Positions 1 through 9,599 of a DNA stretch of 64,000 nt are shown piece after piece; position 1 is the first letter of the stretch, and the number at the start of each line of letters is the position of its first letter. Position numbers and translations under genes: made by a program. Below the pieces are notes generated by a model. That model searched no databases. It was given only the letters and a program-made list of their open reading frames with translations, and was not told the origin of the DNA. The stretch is taken from positions 124,001-188,000 of the forward strand of contig NZ_PUIA01000074.1 of NCBI RefSeq assembly GCF_002967715.1, read 5' to 3'. The DNA comes from Blastopirellula marina. GTDB lineage: Bacteria; Planctomycetota; Planctomycetia; Pirellulales; Pirellulaceae.

Positions 1-1145
1 AGCGTCGACAGGTTGTGAGCGACGACATTGTAGTTGTCGGCCTCGAACACCTCTTCGGCCAGCTTCCAGCCTTGCTCTTCTTTGCCCAGCCGCAGCAGAT
101 CGTTGGAGAGTTCCATCTTGGCGGGTAAGTAGTCGCTATCGAACTGGAGGGCCTGACGCTGGGCGGCGGCGGCTTCGGCGAAGCGATACTTGCGGGCCAG
201 GTGCTTGCCGATTAGGTAGTCGACTTCGGGGTTGTCTTTCCAGTGAGCCAATGCCTTCTCGCGACACTCTTTTTCGCGATCGTTGTCGCTGGCCAGGTGG
301 GCCAGGACGGCGCGGATAGCCCAGGCATTGGGTTCATGCGGATTGATCTCCAGCACCTTCCCCAGCAGCTTTTCGGTTTCGTCGTAGCGCTCGGCCGATA
401 GATGACTTTCGGCAACCATCAGCAGACCAGGGATAAGGTTGGGATTGATCTTGAGAGCCTCTTGGAGGTACGCCTCGGCCTTTTCGGAATCGCTCGGTTC
501 AAATGAGCGAGCCAGGCCGTACAAGACCCGTGGGTTTGTTTCGTCGACTTTCAAGGCAACCTGAAAATCTTCGGCGGCGAGCGCGTAGTCGTTCTTAGAT
601 AGGGCCAGTTCGGCGGCGGCGATATAACCGTTGGGAAGGCCAGGGGCACGCTGCTGAATTGGCTTGTAAAGATCGATGCGGATACGCTTGGGATCGGCAC
701 CGATCTCGAGGAAGAACTTACCGATCACGATCGAAGTTTCCAAGTCGCGATAGATACCGCTGGTACGTTCCAATTGTCCACCAAGCTGGGCGAGCACTTC
801 TTTGGCCTCTTTCGATTGCCCATTGAATCGGAGGACGTCACGCTCTAGCCACAGCAGCCGCAAGTTTGTTGGGGCGATCTTCTTGGCGTCGTCGATCGTC
901 TTGGCGGCATCGGCATATCGGCCAAGTGTTAGTTCACTTTCGGTCTTCAGAACATACCAGTCGATGAACGTGCGACCCCCTGCGATCTCGGTGGCGGCGA
1001 CTTCAATGCACTTGGCATATTCGCCGGTGCGAAACATGTCCTTCGCTTCCGACAGGGTCTCGGCCTGGGCACTGGATAGTGCGAATAGAAATCCCAGCGT
1101 AGCGAGGAGACTCGCCAGCGAGTACGTACGCATCGAAAGACGCAT
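1..1145 (-). CDS. Secreted tetratricopeptide-repeat protein, C-terminus cut by window edge
   Basis: Reading leftward from an ATG at 1145, the frame stays open to base 1, giving about 381 residues with no stop, so the C-terminus lies outside the window. The N-terminus MRLSMRTYSLASLLATLGFLF followed by LSSAQAE is a typical Sec signal peptide; a second ATG at 1133 would also work. The rest is helical, with TPR-like units such as SEKAEAYLQEALKINPNL and DETEKLLGKVLEINP, about 34 residues apart. TPRs mediate protein contacts, so an envelope scaffold role is inferred. Some planctomycete relatives end in a peptidase-like domain, but this cannot be tested here. Confidence 0.8.
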   Translation of the reverse strand, partial: MRLSMRTYSLASLLATLGFLFALSSAQAETLSEAKDMFRTGEYAKCIEVAATEIAGGRTFIDWYVLKTESELTLGRYADAAKTIDDAKKIAPTNLRLLWLERDVLRFNGQSKEAKEVLAQLGGQLERTSGIYRDLETSIVIGKFFLEIGADPKRIRIDLYKPIQQRAPGLPNGYIAAAELALSKNDYALAAEDFQVALKVDETNPRVLYGLARSFEPSDSEKAEAYLQEALKINPNLIPGLLMVAESHLSAERYDETEKLLGKVLEINPHEPNAWAIRAVLAHLASDNDREKECREKALAHWKDNPEVDYLIGKHLARKYRFAEAAAAQRQALQFDSDYLPAKMELSNDLLRLGKEEQGWKLAEEVFEADNYNVVAHNLST

Positions 1146-1413
1146 CAGCCAACTGCATGGGACATTACGCAAAGCCGGATACTCCGAACCAAGATGACGA
1201 ACCGCTGACGCTATTTTAGGGTTCTGGCTTCTTAGTCAACAAGAATTCGTCCTTATTGCGGACGAGCCCTTCCACTAAGGGGGGATGTACCGTCAGGGCA
1301 GAACGGCGTTATGCAACAAGTTGTAAAGACAGGCAAAGGGGCGAGACTAGTCACCCCAGTTGCCAATGTCGCATGGTTTCTGAAAGAAAATAGTAAGCGG
1401 CGCGATCGCGTGC

Positions 1414-2451
1414 TTAGCGGGTCGGGTCGATGATGACCTTCATCGCGCCTGGCTCGCCCGAGTAGAGCCGAGCAAACCAATCGACTCCTTCTTCCAGGGA
1501 AGCGGTGGCCGTGATCATGTCGTCGACACGAATGAGCCCGCGAGACATCAGGTCGATGCACGCAGGGTATTCGCCACTTGATGCACACGATCCGTAAACA
1601 GACAGCTCGCGCGTTACCACGGCTTGCAGCGGAAACTCGACGTTCGGGGCCAGGTTGCCTACCAACACAATCGAGCCACCCTTCTTAGCGCAACCGATGG
1701 CTGTTTTGATGGTAGGCGTTGCCCCGACGACTTCCAGGACGACATCCGCACCGCGGCCGCCGGTCAGTTCGCGAACCTTCTGTTCGACGTTCCCTTCGCT
1801 GGCGACGATACCGACGTCGGCACCTAGCTTCTTGGCGACTTCCAGACGATTGGCGTCCAAGTCGACGGCGATTACCTGCGAGCATCCGGCCAGGCGAATG
1901 GCCTGGATGACGAGCAGGCCGATCATGCCGCTACCGACAACCACTGCCGTATCGCCCAGCGTAACTGGGGCCCGGCCGGCGGCGTGAACCGCAACGGATA
2001 CGGCCTCGATCATGGCCGCGTGATTGAACGGAATGGAAGCCGGCAAATGGTAGCAAATGTGCTGAGGGACGGCGACGTATTCGGCAAACGCACCGTGGCG
2101 GCGGTATTCGTCGCACGAAACGCCCAGCACCATGCGGTTGTCGCACAGGTTGATCTCGCCGCGGCGGCAGTAGAAACAATGACCGCAAGAGACGGTCGAA
2201 TCGAACGTGACGCGGTCTCCTTCTTTGAATCCGGTCACCGACTTGCCGACCTTGGCTACAACGCCTGCCGCTTCGTGTCCCATCACTAGCGGAGGCTGAC
2301 GACGCCCGGTGCTGCCATCGTAGCCGTGGATATCGCTGCCGCAGATACCGCAGGCTTTGACAGTGACCAACAGGTCATTGTCGCCGATCTCAGGCTCGTC
2401 GAACTCGACAACGTCCAGCTTTTTGTATTCCGAGAGTAGGAGAGCCTTCAT
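1414..2451 (-). CDS. Zinc-dependent medium-chain alcohol/polyol dehydrogenase
   Basis: A 345-residue medium-chain dehydrogenase of the sorbitol/threonine dehydrogenase type, predicted to oxidise a secondary alcohol or polyol with NAD in the cytoplasm. The catalytic zinc ligands are visible as C37 (CGICGSD), H59-E60 (GHE) and E149. The four structural-zinc cysteines are C89, C92, C95 and C103. The Rossmann motif GSGMIG is at 173-178, and D197 at the end of beta-2 favours NAD over NADP. Length is normal for the family. The exact substrate cannot be read from the sequence. The gene is monocistronic and divergent from the DUF6807 gene at 2778. Confidence 0.93.
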   Translation of the reverse strand: MKALLLSEYKKLDVVEFDEPEIGDNDLLVTVKACGICGSDIHGYDGSTGRRQPPLVMGHEAAGVVAKVGKSVTGFKEGDRVTFDSTVSCGHCFYCRRGEINLCDNRMVLGVSCDEYRRHGAFAEYVAVPQHICYHLPASIPFNHAAMIEAVSVAVHAAGRAPVTLGDTAVVVGSGMIGLLVIQAIRLAGCSQVIAVDLDANRLEVAKKLGADVGIVASEGNVEQKVRELTGGRGADVVLEVVGATPTIKTAIGCAKKGGSIVLVGNLAPNVEFPLQAVVTRELSVYGSCASSGEYPACIDLMSRGLIRVDDMITATASLEEGVDWFARLYSGEPGAMKVIIDPTR

Positions 2452-2777
2452 CGCTAAACCTTCGTCGTTAGGGAGTGATCCCCAGTCATGACCCTGGCGA
2501 AATTCCGTTCGGGGGACGATCGCGGAGGGAGGGGGTGTGATTTGGGTGCCAGGTACACCTGCGGCAGTGCGATGTACCTACTTCATCAATTATTCTATTC
2601 GCAACGTTGTAGTTGGCGACATGGGGGAGGGCAATGAGAAGTAACGTCGACGATCTGAGGTATATTGTGCAACCAACAGACCTGGGCCGGGCTTAGGAAT
2701 CGGCCCGGCGAGCAGCTACAATTGGGCTGTCGGTTCTATTGGACTCATCGAATGCCGCACGCGGGGAGTTGCTTCTC

Positions 2778-3776
2778 ATGAATTACGCATGGTTGCCTAA
2801 AATCGCATTGGTTTTTGCCGTCACTTGTATGGGCGGGGCACAAAGAGATTGCCAGGCCGAGAAGCTTCGCGTGATGGAGTCGGACAACACGATCGTGATT
2901 CATGACGGCGACCAGGCGATTCTCACTTATAACAAGGTCTCTCCGCCGGTTCCCAAGGGGATGAAAGGGGTTTACGAGCGGAGCGGCTGTCTGCATCCGG
3001 TTTGCTCGCCCAGTGGCCTATCGGTCACCGCGATGTTTGCCAAAGACCATCCGCATCAGCAAGGGATTTTTGCAGCCTGGGTCAAAACAACGTACGAAGG
3101 GGAGACGATCGACTTCTGGAACCTGGGTGGCGGCACCGGTCGTGTGCTACACGAGAAGGTCGTTTCGACGTTTCAGGAAGACGGCCGGGCAGGGTTCGAG
3201 GTCGACCTTATCCATCGTAAAGAAACCGAGCCGAAGGTCGACGTCCTGCGCGAGCGCTGGAAATTGACTACCTACCCAACCGATGGCAGTTTCCGCTGCT
3301 TCGATCTGGAATCGACCCAGTCGGCAATCACGCCGCACCCGCTGCTGATCAACGAGTATCATTACGGAGGCTTCGCTGTTCGGGGGCCTGCTCGCTGGGT
3401 GATCAATGGAAAGCCTGAAGATACGTCAGAACACGAGCCAAGTGGATTCCTCAACAGCGAAGGGTCGAATCGAGTCGAAGGGAACCACCAACACGCGACG
3501 TGGGTTAGTTTGTGGGGAGAGATCGAGGGCAAGCCGGTCAGCATTACCGTGCTGAGCGATCCGCACAACTTCCGAGCCCCTCAGGCCGCGCGCATCCATC
3601 CCACGAAGCCTTACTTCTGTTTCGCGCCATGCGTCGACGGCGAGTTCGTGATCGACGGCGACCATCCGTATCAGGCACGGTACCGCTACTTGGTTACCGA
3701 CACGATGCCGGATCCGAAATGGATCGGCGAGCAGTGGGAAAAGTGGTCGGCCGAATCGACGAAAGAGGGACGTTAA
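2778..3776 (+). CDS. DUF6807 (PmoA-like) secreted protein
   Basis: A protein of about 332 residues with an N-terminal signal peptide (hydrophobic LPKIALVFAVTCMGGA), so probably periplasmic or secreted. It matches the DUF6807/PmoA-like family common in planctomycetes: YERSGCLHPVCSPSG, then a histidine-rich DHPHQQGIFAAW segment, then DFWNLGGG. The fold is expected to be galactose-mutarotase-like, and a role in sugar or polysaccharide turnover is inferred from the family's company, not proven. The frame opens earlier at 2739, but ATG 2778 is preferred because GGGGAG lies about 9 nt upstream and the signal peptide starts there. Confidence 0.85.
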   Translation: MNYAWLPKIALVFAVTCMGGAQRDCQAEKLRVMESDNTIVIHDGDQAILTYNKVSPPVPKGMKGVYERSGCLHPVCSPSGLSVTAMFAKDHPHQQGIFAAWVKTTYEGETIDFWNLGGGTGRVLHEKVVSTFQEDGRAGFEVDLIHRKETEPKVDVLRERWKLTTYPTDGSFRCFDLESTQSAITPHPLLINEYHYGGFAVRGPARWVINGKPEDTSEHEPSGFLNSEGSNRVEGNHQHATWVSLWGEIEGKPVSITVLSDPHNFRAPQAARIHPTKPYFCFAPCVDGEFVIDGDHPYQARYRYLVTDTMPDPKWIGEQWEKWSAESTKEGR

Positions 3777-3785
3777 ACCCGATAA

Positions 3786-3849
3786 GCTCCCCTTCGGATA
3801 GCGATCTGGCAGGTTTTCAGCTCGTTAAAAGCGAGCCGTTGCGGGGAGC
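3786..3849 (+). other. Nested inverted repeats downstream of the DUF6807 gene
   Basis: Just after the stop at 3776 an outer 7-bp stem (GCTCCCC at 3786, GGGGAGC at 3843) encloses an inner 5-bp stem (GCTCG at 3820, CGAGC at 3832). No T-tract follows, so this is not a standard intrinsic terminator. It may stabilise the mRNA 3' end. No gene is seen in the rest of 3777-4020. Confidence 0.25.
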
Positions 3850-4020
3850 ATGTCAGGCAGAGGCAAGCTGTAAGGCTATATAGTAAAACATGTTACAGTG
3901 TTTGCTGAGCCGGCGGAAACCATGTTCATCGAGAGCAATTGCCCGAAACAACGAACTGGTTTATCTTTGTTGTGCAACGATTTCTAAACCTCTCTTTGAC
4001 TCAACAAGTAGACTACGCGA

Positions 4021-4743
4021 ATGGGAAGAAGCTTCGAAAACCGGAAGCATTCGATTGCTAAGACGGCCGCCCAAAAGTCCAAGCTTTACTCCAAGTACGG
4101 CAAGATGCTGTACGTTGCGGCGAAGAATGGGGTCCCTGATCCTGAGTCAAACCCTTCGCTCAAGAGCTTAATGGAAAAGGCAAAGCGAGAGCAGGTGCCT
4201 GCCCACGTGATCGATAAGGCCTTGGAAAAGGCCAAAGGGGCAGGGGGCGAGGATTACTCGGAAGCTCGGTACGAAGGTTTCGGCCCTGGTGGCTGCAGCG
4301 TGATTGTTGACTGCCTGACCGACAACCCCAATCGCACGATCACCGACGTTCGTAACTGCTTCAACAAGTGTAATGCCAAGTTAGGGAATTCTGGATCGGT
4401 CTCACACTTGTTCGATCATCTGGCCGTTTTCTCGTTCAAAGGTGGCGAGCAAGACCAGGTTCTCGAAGCGATGCTCGAGGCAGACGTCGATGTCGATGAT
4501 GTCGAGGAAGAAGATGGCCAATTGACGGTCTTCACCGCGGCCACCGATTTCTTCAAAGCCAAGCAGGCCCTGCTGGATGCCATTCCCGATATCGAACTGG
4601 AAGTTCAGGAAATCACGTTTATTGCCCAGGCCAGTACCGAACTAACCGGCGACGATGCCAAGGCATTCGAGAAGTTCCTGGACATGCTCGATGACTGTGA
4701 AGACGTCCAGAATGTCTACCACAGCGCTCAGATTCCTGATTAG
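4021..4743 (+). CDS. yebC: YebC/PmpR (TACO1) family protein
   Basis: A 240-residue member of the YebC/PmpR/TACO1 family, which acts in the cytoplasm as a transcription regulator or, in more recent work on the family, as a factor that relieves ribosome stalling. The N-terminal signature [28 protein letters not shown], the helix [13 protein letters not shown] and the YEGFGPGG motif near residue 85 are diagnostic. The acidic C-terminal lobe ([11 protein letters not shown], then the closing [21 protein letters not shown]) is complete. Length is normal. The gene stands alone; the ATG has no strong Shine-Dalgarno sequence. Confidence 0.95.
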   Translation: MGRSFENRKHSIAKTAAQKSKLYSKYGKMLYVAAKNGVPDPESNPSLKSLMEKAKREQVPAHVIDKALEKAKGAGGEDYSEARYEGFGPGGCSVIVDCLTDNPNRTITDVRNCFNKCNAKLGNSGSVSHLFDHLAVFSFKGGEQDQVLEAMLEADVDVDDVEEEDGQLTVFTAATDFFKAKQALLDAIPDIELEVQEITFIAQASTELTGDDAKAFEKFLDMLDDCEDVQNVYHSAQIPD

Positions 4744-4771
4744 ACCTTCAGGCGTATCTCAATCAACGGAC

Positions 4772-4802
4772 CTGAGAATCGCTTTTCGAGTGCGATTCTC
4801 AG
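4772..4802. terminator. Perfect 11-bp hairpin after yebC, no T-tract
   Basis: CTGAGAATCGC (4772-4782) pairs perfectly with GCGATTCTCAG (4792-4802) around a 9-nt loop, 28 bases after the yebC stop. There is no U-run, so it may be a transcript-end stabiliser or a Rho-linked site rather than a Rho-independent terminator. Confidence 0.4.
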
Positions 4803-5101
4803 CAGTGTGCTCCCTATCTTTGCGCGTACAACCGACATATCTAGCGCAACCGCTAAAGACGGCAAGGTCGACATTGCCGGTTTAAGGGGAAGGTTGCTAA
4901 CTAGCAACCCATCAAACTTATCTTGTTGCGCCTTTCTGGTATCGCGGCGTTTGCTGCCAGCTGCTGAGCGAACTACTGTTTCATCGGCAGCCGAAGATCG
5001 GACTCCGATTGTCGATCTTTGCTGACCCCCTCCTCGCATGGCCGACCAGCGCTAAGTGCTGGCGAAGCCTGTTCTTTGTCGCATTCCTACGAAGTCGAAC
5101 G

Positions 5102-5806
5102 TTGCTTACACCAAGTTCCAACATCGGTCTGCTTGAATCGTGTGTCGATCAGCGAAAGCGGTTGCATGACGGATTACAGGATAGCACTCGGCATATTTAC
5201 TGCCTGAAGAGTATCGAAGACCTGAAGCAATCCAAAATGGTTTTCGATGCGCTGGTGATTGATTTGGATTTCGACAGTGGCCGCGGCGAAGCGTTAATTT
5301 CGGAACTATGCCAGGGGACGGAACTTACATCGATCCTGATCTCGGCACGAGAATCGCAACTGCATCAGGCGTTACACTGCCTGGAACTGGGGGCGATGTC
5401 GGTTTTAGAGAAGCCATTTGATCTGCAACGGTCGAAAGTGGTCGTCGATCAGGCGATACTGGGGACGCGGTTGCGTCGTAAGACTCGTCGCGAACGGCAG
5501 GTACTTGGCGAGCGCATTGCCTTGTTGACGGACCGCCAACGCGAGGTTTTCCGCCTAATGGTATCAGGCAAGCACGTAAAAGAAATTGCCCTGGAAATGG
5601 GAATCGGCATCAAGACCGTACATACGTTTCGGACACAACTTTTCGACAAGCTCGATATCGACTCGCCCCTGCAACTCATTCGCGATGTCGCCATGGTATT
5701 CGGACGACGAGGTCTCGCGATGTTAAGTACCTCTGTAGACGATCAGACTATCGCACTGCTAGTTCAGCAAGTTAGACAGCCGAAGTTCGTTGACATTCCG
5801 GCTTAG
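5102..5806 (+). CDS. LuxR/FixJ-type response regulator with degenerate receiver domain
   Basis: The C-terminal half is a clear GerE/LuxR helix-turn-helix (LTDRQREVFRLMVSGKHVKE, then the recognition helix with IGIKTVHTFRTQ). The N-terminal half folds like a response-regulator receiver: DALVIDLDFD holds the likely phosphoacceptor Asp, ISARE replaces the switch Ser/Thr strand, and LEKPFD keeps the conserved Lys. The acidic pair that normally binds magnesium appears as serines (LLTPSSNIGLLES), so phosphorylation may be altered or lost. The frame has no good ATG; TTG 5102 starts at the receiver strand, while TTG 5009 adds about 31 unlikely residues. It lies just upstream of the EPS exporter and may regulate that locus. 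Confidence 0.7.
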   Translation: MLTPSSNIGLLESCVDQRKRLHDGLQDSTRHIYCLKSIEDLKQSKMVFDALVIDLDFDSGRGEALISELCQGTELTSILISARESQLHQALHCLELGAMSVLEKPFDLQRSKVVVDQAILGTRLRRKTRRERQVLGERIALLTDRQREVFRLMVSGKHVKEIALEMGIGIKTVHTFRTQLFDKLDIDSPLQLIRDVAMVFGRRGLAMLSTSVDDQTIALLVQQVRQPKFVDIPA

Positions 5807-5949
5807 CTAAAAGAGTGTGGTTGTCCCGCCTAATCGAGTCGTAGGATGGAAAGAGACTCGTCTTAATCGTGGCGCCAGTTACGCCGAAACTGATTGCATT
5901 AGGGGATACTACGAAGACGCCGAAAGCTCACGGAAGAGGAAACGGCCCA

Positions 5950-7044
5950 ATGCTAGCAATTCTGCGCTTCAGCACGAAGGCAATCTATGGCCTGCTTGTG
6001 GTAAGCGCGCTAGTCATCTGCTCAGGCTGCTACGCTCCGCTGGTTAGCGCCGGCGTGCCTGCTAGCACGCTGCCTGAGGAGTTTCGTCTTCCGCTACGCA
6101 CCGGTGGTACCCCGCTGAATTACACGATGCTGACGGCACCGCCCCCGAAAGATTACCTGTTGGGACCGGAAGACGTGCTAGAAGTGACGGTTCCCGAATT
6201 GTTTCCCAATGGCGAGTACCGCCCACTGTTGGTGCAGGTCATGGGATCGGGGCACATTCAGCTTCCGCTCGTGGGATCGGTGCCCGTCGGCGGTATGAAT
6301 CTCGCCGAGGCTCAATCAGAAATTACACGAGCCTACGCCGCAGGCTTCTTTAATTCTCCGACAGTAAGTATTTCTCTTGCCCAGAAGGCAACGTTCAGCG
6401 TGGTTGTTTTGGGCAAGGTCGCGAATCCCGGGGTCACCGAGCTTCCACGCTACGAAAATGATGTCGCTCACGCGGTTGCACTGGCTGGTGGTCTCACCGA
6501 AGACGCAGCTGAAGCGATCGAGATTCATCGGCGAGCACACGGCGTAACACCGGAGGTGGTAAAGATCGATCTGCGGGGAATGGACAACCTCAACTTCGGT
6601 CCGCACGACGTCATCTTGCATGAAGGGGATGTCGTGGTGATTCCCAACCGCCGAAACGAAGTGTTCTACGTCGTCGGTAAATTGAATCCTACGAATGTCG
6701 TGCGATTTTCAGCCGGGGAACGTGAACGGGAACTCGGTGGCGGTTTCATCCTGCCGCGAGATCGCGAGGTCGACGTTGTCACGGCCGTGGCCATGGCAGG
6801 CTATATCGATCCGATCGAGTCTCCCACGACGGTCACCGTGCATCGACAGATTCCAGGCCAATCGCCCATGCTAATTCGGGTCGACCTGATCAAGGCCCGC
6901 AAGTGCCGGGAAGAGAATATCAATGTTTGCCCAGGCGATATCATCTATCTGAACCCGGATGCAAACTGGTACTTCCGCCGCACGTTCGATCGCCTGATCG
7001 ACGACGTGCTCCTGTTCCCCTATCGAAGTGTGTGGGGATTTTAG
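5950..7044 (+). CDS. Wza-type polysaccharide export lipoprotein (SLBB domains)
   Basis: A protein of about 364 residues, predicted outer-membrane polysaccharide export protein. The signal peptide from MLAILRFSTK ends in the lipobox-like CSGC, so it is probably a lipoprotein. The Poly_export domain follows (DYLLGPEDVLEVTVPELF), then SLBB units beginning FSVVVLGKVANPGVTELP and FYVVGKLNPTNVVRF. The frame is open from a GTG at 5869, but ATG 5950 is chosen: AGAGGA sits about 10 nt upstream and the signal peptide starts there. In the Wzx/Wzy/Wzz scheme this protein forms the outer-membrane channel, and the partner Wzz, ligase and flippase genes lie in the same locus. Confidence 0.92.
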   Translation: MLAILRFSTKAIYGLLVVSALVICSGCYAPLVSAGVPASTLPEEFRLPLRTGGTPLNYTMLTAPPPKDYLLGPEDVLEVTVPELFPNGEYRPLLVQVMGSGHIQLPLVGSVPVGGMNLAEAQSEITRAYAAGFFNSPTVSISLAQKATFSVVVLGKVANPGVTELPRYENDVAHAVALAGGLTEDAAEAIEIHRRAHGVTPEVVKIDLRGMDNLNFGPHDVILHEGDVVVIPNRRNEVFYVVGKLNPTNVVRFSAGERERELGGGFILPRDREVDVVTAVAMAGYIDPIESPTTVTVHRQIPGQSPMLIRVDLIKARKCREENINVCPGDIIYLNPDANWYFRRTFDRLIDDVLLFPYRSVWGF

Positions 7045-7058
7045 ACTCCCTGACAGTC

Positions 7059-7096
7059 GCGTGATCCACTGCTGAGCCATTCGTGGTGGATTACGC
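7059..7096. terminator. Inverted repeat between convergent genes
   Basis: GCGTGATCCAC (7059-7069) pairs with GTGGATTACGC (7086-7096) with one G-T wobble and a 16-nt loop. It sits between two convergent stops and could serve transcripts from both sides. There is no T-tract. Confidence 0.3.
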
Positions 7097-7103
7097 TACG
7101 CAG

Positions 7104-8129
7104 CTAAGCTGGCTGCCTGGCGGGTTTCAGGTCTCGGGCATACGACAGAAACTGCATTCGCAGGACGTTAGTCGACGTGCGTCCGCCAACGTTGATACGG
7201 TCGAGACGCATCGGATCGCAGTTGTCTAGATTGTTCACGCCTCGTTTGGTGGTGAAGGCAGCCGTATAGCCGACGTCTTTCAACATTGCAGCGACTTCGT
7301 CACTGACGCCGCCAGCTGGGTAGCAGAAGGAGCGAATCTCTGTACCAAGGCGGCTTTGCAGTTCGTCTCGCGAACGAACGGCCTCTTCGCGGGCCTCTTC
7401 TAGATCGACTTGATTCATGAGAGGGTGCGTGTGCGTATGGGCACCCATGGTGACGCCTTCGGCAGATAACTCACGCAACCGCTGCCAGGTGAGGACCTCG
7501 TTTGGCCGGGCATCCTCTTGCAGGTTTTCGCACAGGGTATCGATCCATGGCATGGCATCGCGGTGCGGCAACTCTTTCACCTTGGCGGCAATCAGGCGGG
7601 CTGCGTCCGCTTTGTGTTTTCGATCACTCAGCAGCAGCGGTTGCCCATCGAGGGTGATCTGCGTTTGGGGAGTCGACTGAATCGCCCAATGAACGCGATC
7701 CCACCAGAACTTACGTTCTGGGTGATCGGGAAAGGAGGTTGGAACGAACAGAACGACCGGCAGATCACGTGACTTGAGGTGTTTCCATGCCGCTTCGAAG
7801 TTTTGATACGCATCGTCGAAGGTGATCAACACTGATTTCGCCGGAAGTCGGCGGCGTCCTTCGAGGGCGTCCAGCACGTCATCCAGAGAGACGATCTGGG
7901 CACATGCCTGAAGTTGATCGAGCTGCGTGGCGAATTGGTCAGGGGTTACGCTGTGCACGCCTGGGTACAGGTGCGGGTTGTCGCTGGGAAGATCGACGCG
8001 GTGATAGGTGATCACGCGCAGAATATTGTCGCAGCTATCTCGTGACTCAAGCGTTTTGAGAAGGCTGCTGCCAGCCCAGGAGTTCACCAAGGAAAGCGCG
8101 CATTGTGAGAACACGGTCTTGATCATCAC
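7104..8129 (-). CDS. NodB-type polysaccharide deacetylase
   Basis: A 341-residue carbohydrate esterase family 4 (NodB) protein, predicted to remove N- or O-acetyl groups from a polysaccharide or its precursor. Motif 1 is TFDD (D105-D106, catalytic base and metal ligand), motif 2 is HTHTH (H231 and H235, metal ligands), and a CYPAGG segment near residue 270 is equivalent to the usual RxPxG/Y motif 3. No clear signal peptide is seen. It starts with GTG at 8129, overlapping the last base of the TAG stop of the upstream gene; an ATG follows at 8126. The overlap implies translational coupling in an EPS operon. Confidence 0.9.
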   Translation of the reverse strand: MMIKTVFSQCALSLVNSWAGSSLLKTLESRDSCDNILRVITYHRVDLPSDNPHLYPGVHSVTPDQFATQLDQLQACAQIVSLDDVLDALEGRRRLPAKSVLITFDDAYQNFEAAWKHLKSRDLPVVLFVPTSFPDHPERKFWWDRVHWAIQSTPQTQITLDGQPLLLSDRKHKADAARLIAAKVKELPHRDAMPWIDTLCENLQEDARPNEVLTWQRLRELSAEGVTMGAHTHTHPLMNQVDLEEAREEAVRSRDELQSRLGTEIRSFCYPAGGVSDEVAAMLKDVGYTAAFTTKRGVNNLDNCDPMRLDRINVGGRTSTNVLRMQFLSYARDLKPARQPA

Positions 8130-9577
8130 TAGTGCCGGATAGTGTTCTTTTCAGGGTGCGGGACTTCGCGAAACCACATCCACTTGCCCCAATAGGCCTC
8201 GGGGGGATGTGACAGAACAGGGTCGGTTTTGGAGTCAGCCACCTCGTAAACGTTATCACCTCGGCGGTAGGTCACAGCAATACTATCGGCCTCGCTGGCC
8301 TGACGCTGAAACTCAAACCAGGTCAAACGAATGTCTTCTTTAGCCGCATGCTGAAACGGAGGATACGTCGAATCGATAATGCTGACCAGATCATCTTGCC
8401 AATGGAAGACCTTCATTGCTTCAGGCATCAACAGGTGGTTCCACTGGTTCCCTTCCGTCTGAAGGTTGCTGTACATCGTGAACGAACTCTCGGTCTTCAG
8501 GCCGATGTACGGGCACAACGCATTGAGGATCACTACCAGCGGCACAATCGCCAGGCTGATACTGGCCAGCTTAAGGGATGCAGGCCGGGGCTGATCGACA
8601 GGATCGAACAACGTGCGGCCATACATCTTCCAGACGAAGAATGCCACGCCGCCGTAATACAACGCGAAGAGCAACTGGCTCACACGAATCACGGCCATAC
8701 GAACCTGATCAGGCGGAAGCCAGGCATATGATCGGGCACAAGCGACTAAAAACCATGCCAGACAGAGCGTGATTGGCATCGCTGGGTTGCGAAAAACTCG
8801 TTCGATCGCGATACAGGACTTGTCTAGCCAGCGCGTGTCGTCACGCAGCTTAGCAAACCGTGCAGGTACGTCTTCAGGCAGGAACAGGAACAGAAACGCG
8901 ACTGCGAAGCCAGAGAACGGAATAAAGCCAGATACGCCCATGGCAAAGTGGAACGAGAATGCCAGAGCAATACCGATCCAGCGGGTCTTTCTGATCGACA
9001 GGAGGAACGGCAACGAACACTCCAAGGCAGCCGTTCCCCAGATAACAAGATAAAACGCCCAGGTCTCTTGCGGCAGAAGCCCACCCAGCTTGTGCGATAG
9101 TTCGCCATAGAGCGAAACGGCAGCACTTAGCTCTGGCTTAAAGAAGTCGGAATTCAGCTTTGCCAGCGCGGCAAATGTATACATACATAATACAGACCAA
9201 CGGATGACGGGCGCGAGAACCTGTAGCAGATCGCCCCCTGTCAATCGAGAGGTCCGATGCTGAAGGTAAAGGATAGCCGCCGTCAGCAGGATGGCGACGT
9301 CCATGACACCGACGAAAATCCAGTGATTAACCACATAGGGAAGGTCGATCATCACGCTGGCCAAGTGGGCAGCGATCATCACCAGAAACGCCACCAACGA
9401 CTTAGGTCGCGAGACCACAACGAGCGCCGCGAGAGAGGGCAGTATCTGGTGAGATAGTGGATTCCAGTCAGACAGGATCGACTGATGAAACAGAATGCCG
9501 CATGCCATCAGGAAGGCAAAGATCGCAAACTGTCCGGCATAGTCAACCGGTTGTTCCGCCTGGTGTTCTTCACTCAT
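8129..9577 (-). CDS. HTTM-like (gamma-carboxylase-related) multi-pass membrane protein
   Basis: About 482 residues with many hydrophobic segments in the first 330 residues and a soluble C-terminal tail. The segment YTFAALAKLNSDFF followed by a short Leu-rich stretch resembles the KLN-type motif of HTTM (vitamin-K-dependent gamma-carboxylase-like) membrane proteins. The function in bacteria is not settled, and none is claimed. The frame opens with GTG at 9592, but ATG 9577 has GGAGAG about 8 nt upstream. The stop overlaps the start of the deacetylase gene and it follows the ATP-grasp gene closely, so it belongs to the same transcription unit. Confidence 0.7.
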   Translation of the reverse strand: MSEEHQAEQPVDYAGQFAIFAFLMACGILFHQSILSDWNPLSHQILPSLAALVVVSRPKSLVAFLVMIAAHLASVMIDLPYVVNHWIFVGVMDVAILLTAAILYLQHRTSRLTGGDLLQVLAPVIRWSVLCMYTFAALAKLNSDFFKPELSAAVSLYGELSHKLGGLLPQETWAFYLVIWGTAALECSLPFLLSIRKTRWIGIALAFSFHFAMGVSGFIPFSGFAVAFLFLFLPEDVPARFAKLRDDTRWLDKSCIAIERVFRNPAMPITLCLAWFLVACARSYAWLPPDQVRMAVIRVSQLLFALYYGGVAFFVWKMYGRTLFDPVDQPRPASLKLASISLAIVPLVVILNALCPYIGLKTESSFTMYSNLQTEGNQWNHLLMPEAMKVFHWQDDLVSIIDSTYPPFQHAAKEDIRLTWFEFQRQASEADSIAVTYRRGDNVYEVADSKTDPVLSHPPEAYWGKWMWFREVPHPEKNTIRH

Positions 9578-9599
9578 GAAACCGCTCTCCACCCAAAAG

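Noticed and set aside
2551-2579. Inverted repeat AGGTACA/TGTACCT between the dehydrogenase and DUF6807 genes
   Set aside because: Seven pairs around a 15-nt loop; it could be an operator, but nothing links it to a regulator.
3890-4171. 93-codon plus-strand frame before yebC
   Set aside because: It overlaps the start of yebC in another frame and has no domain or ribosome binding site.
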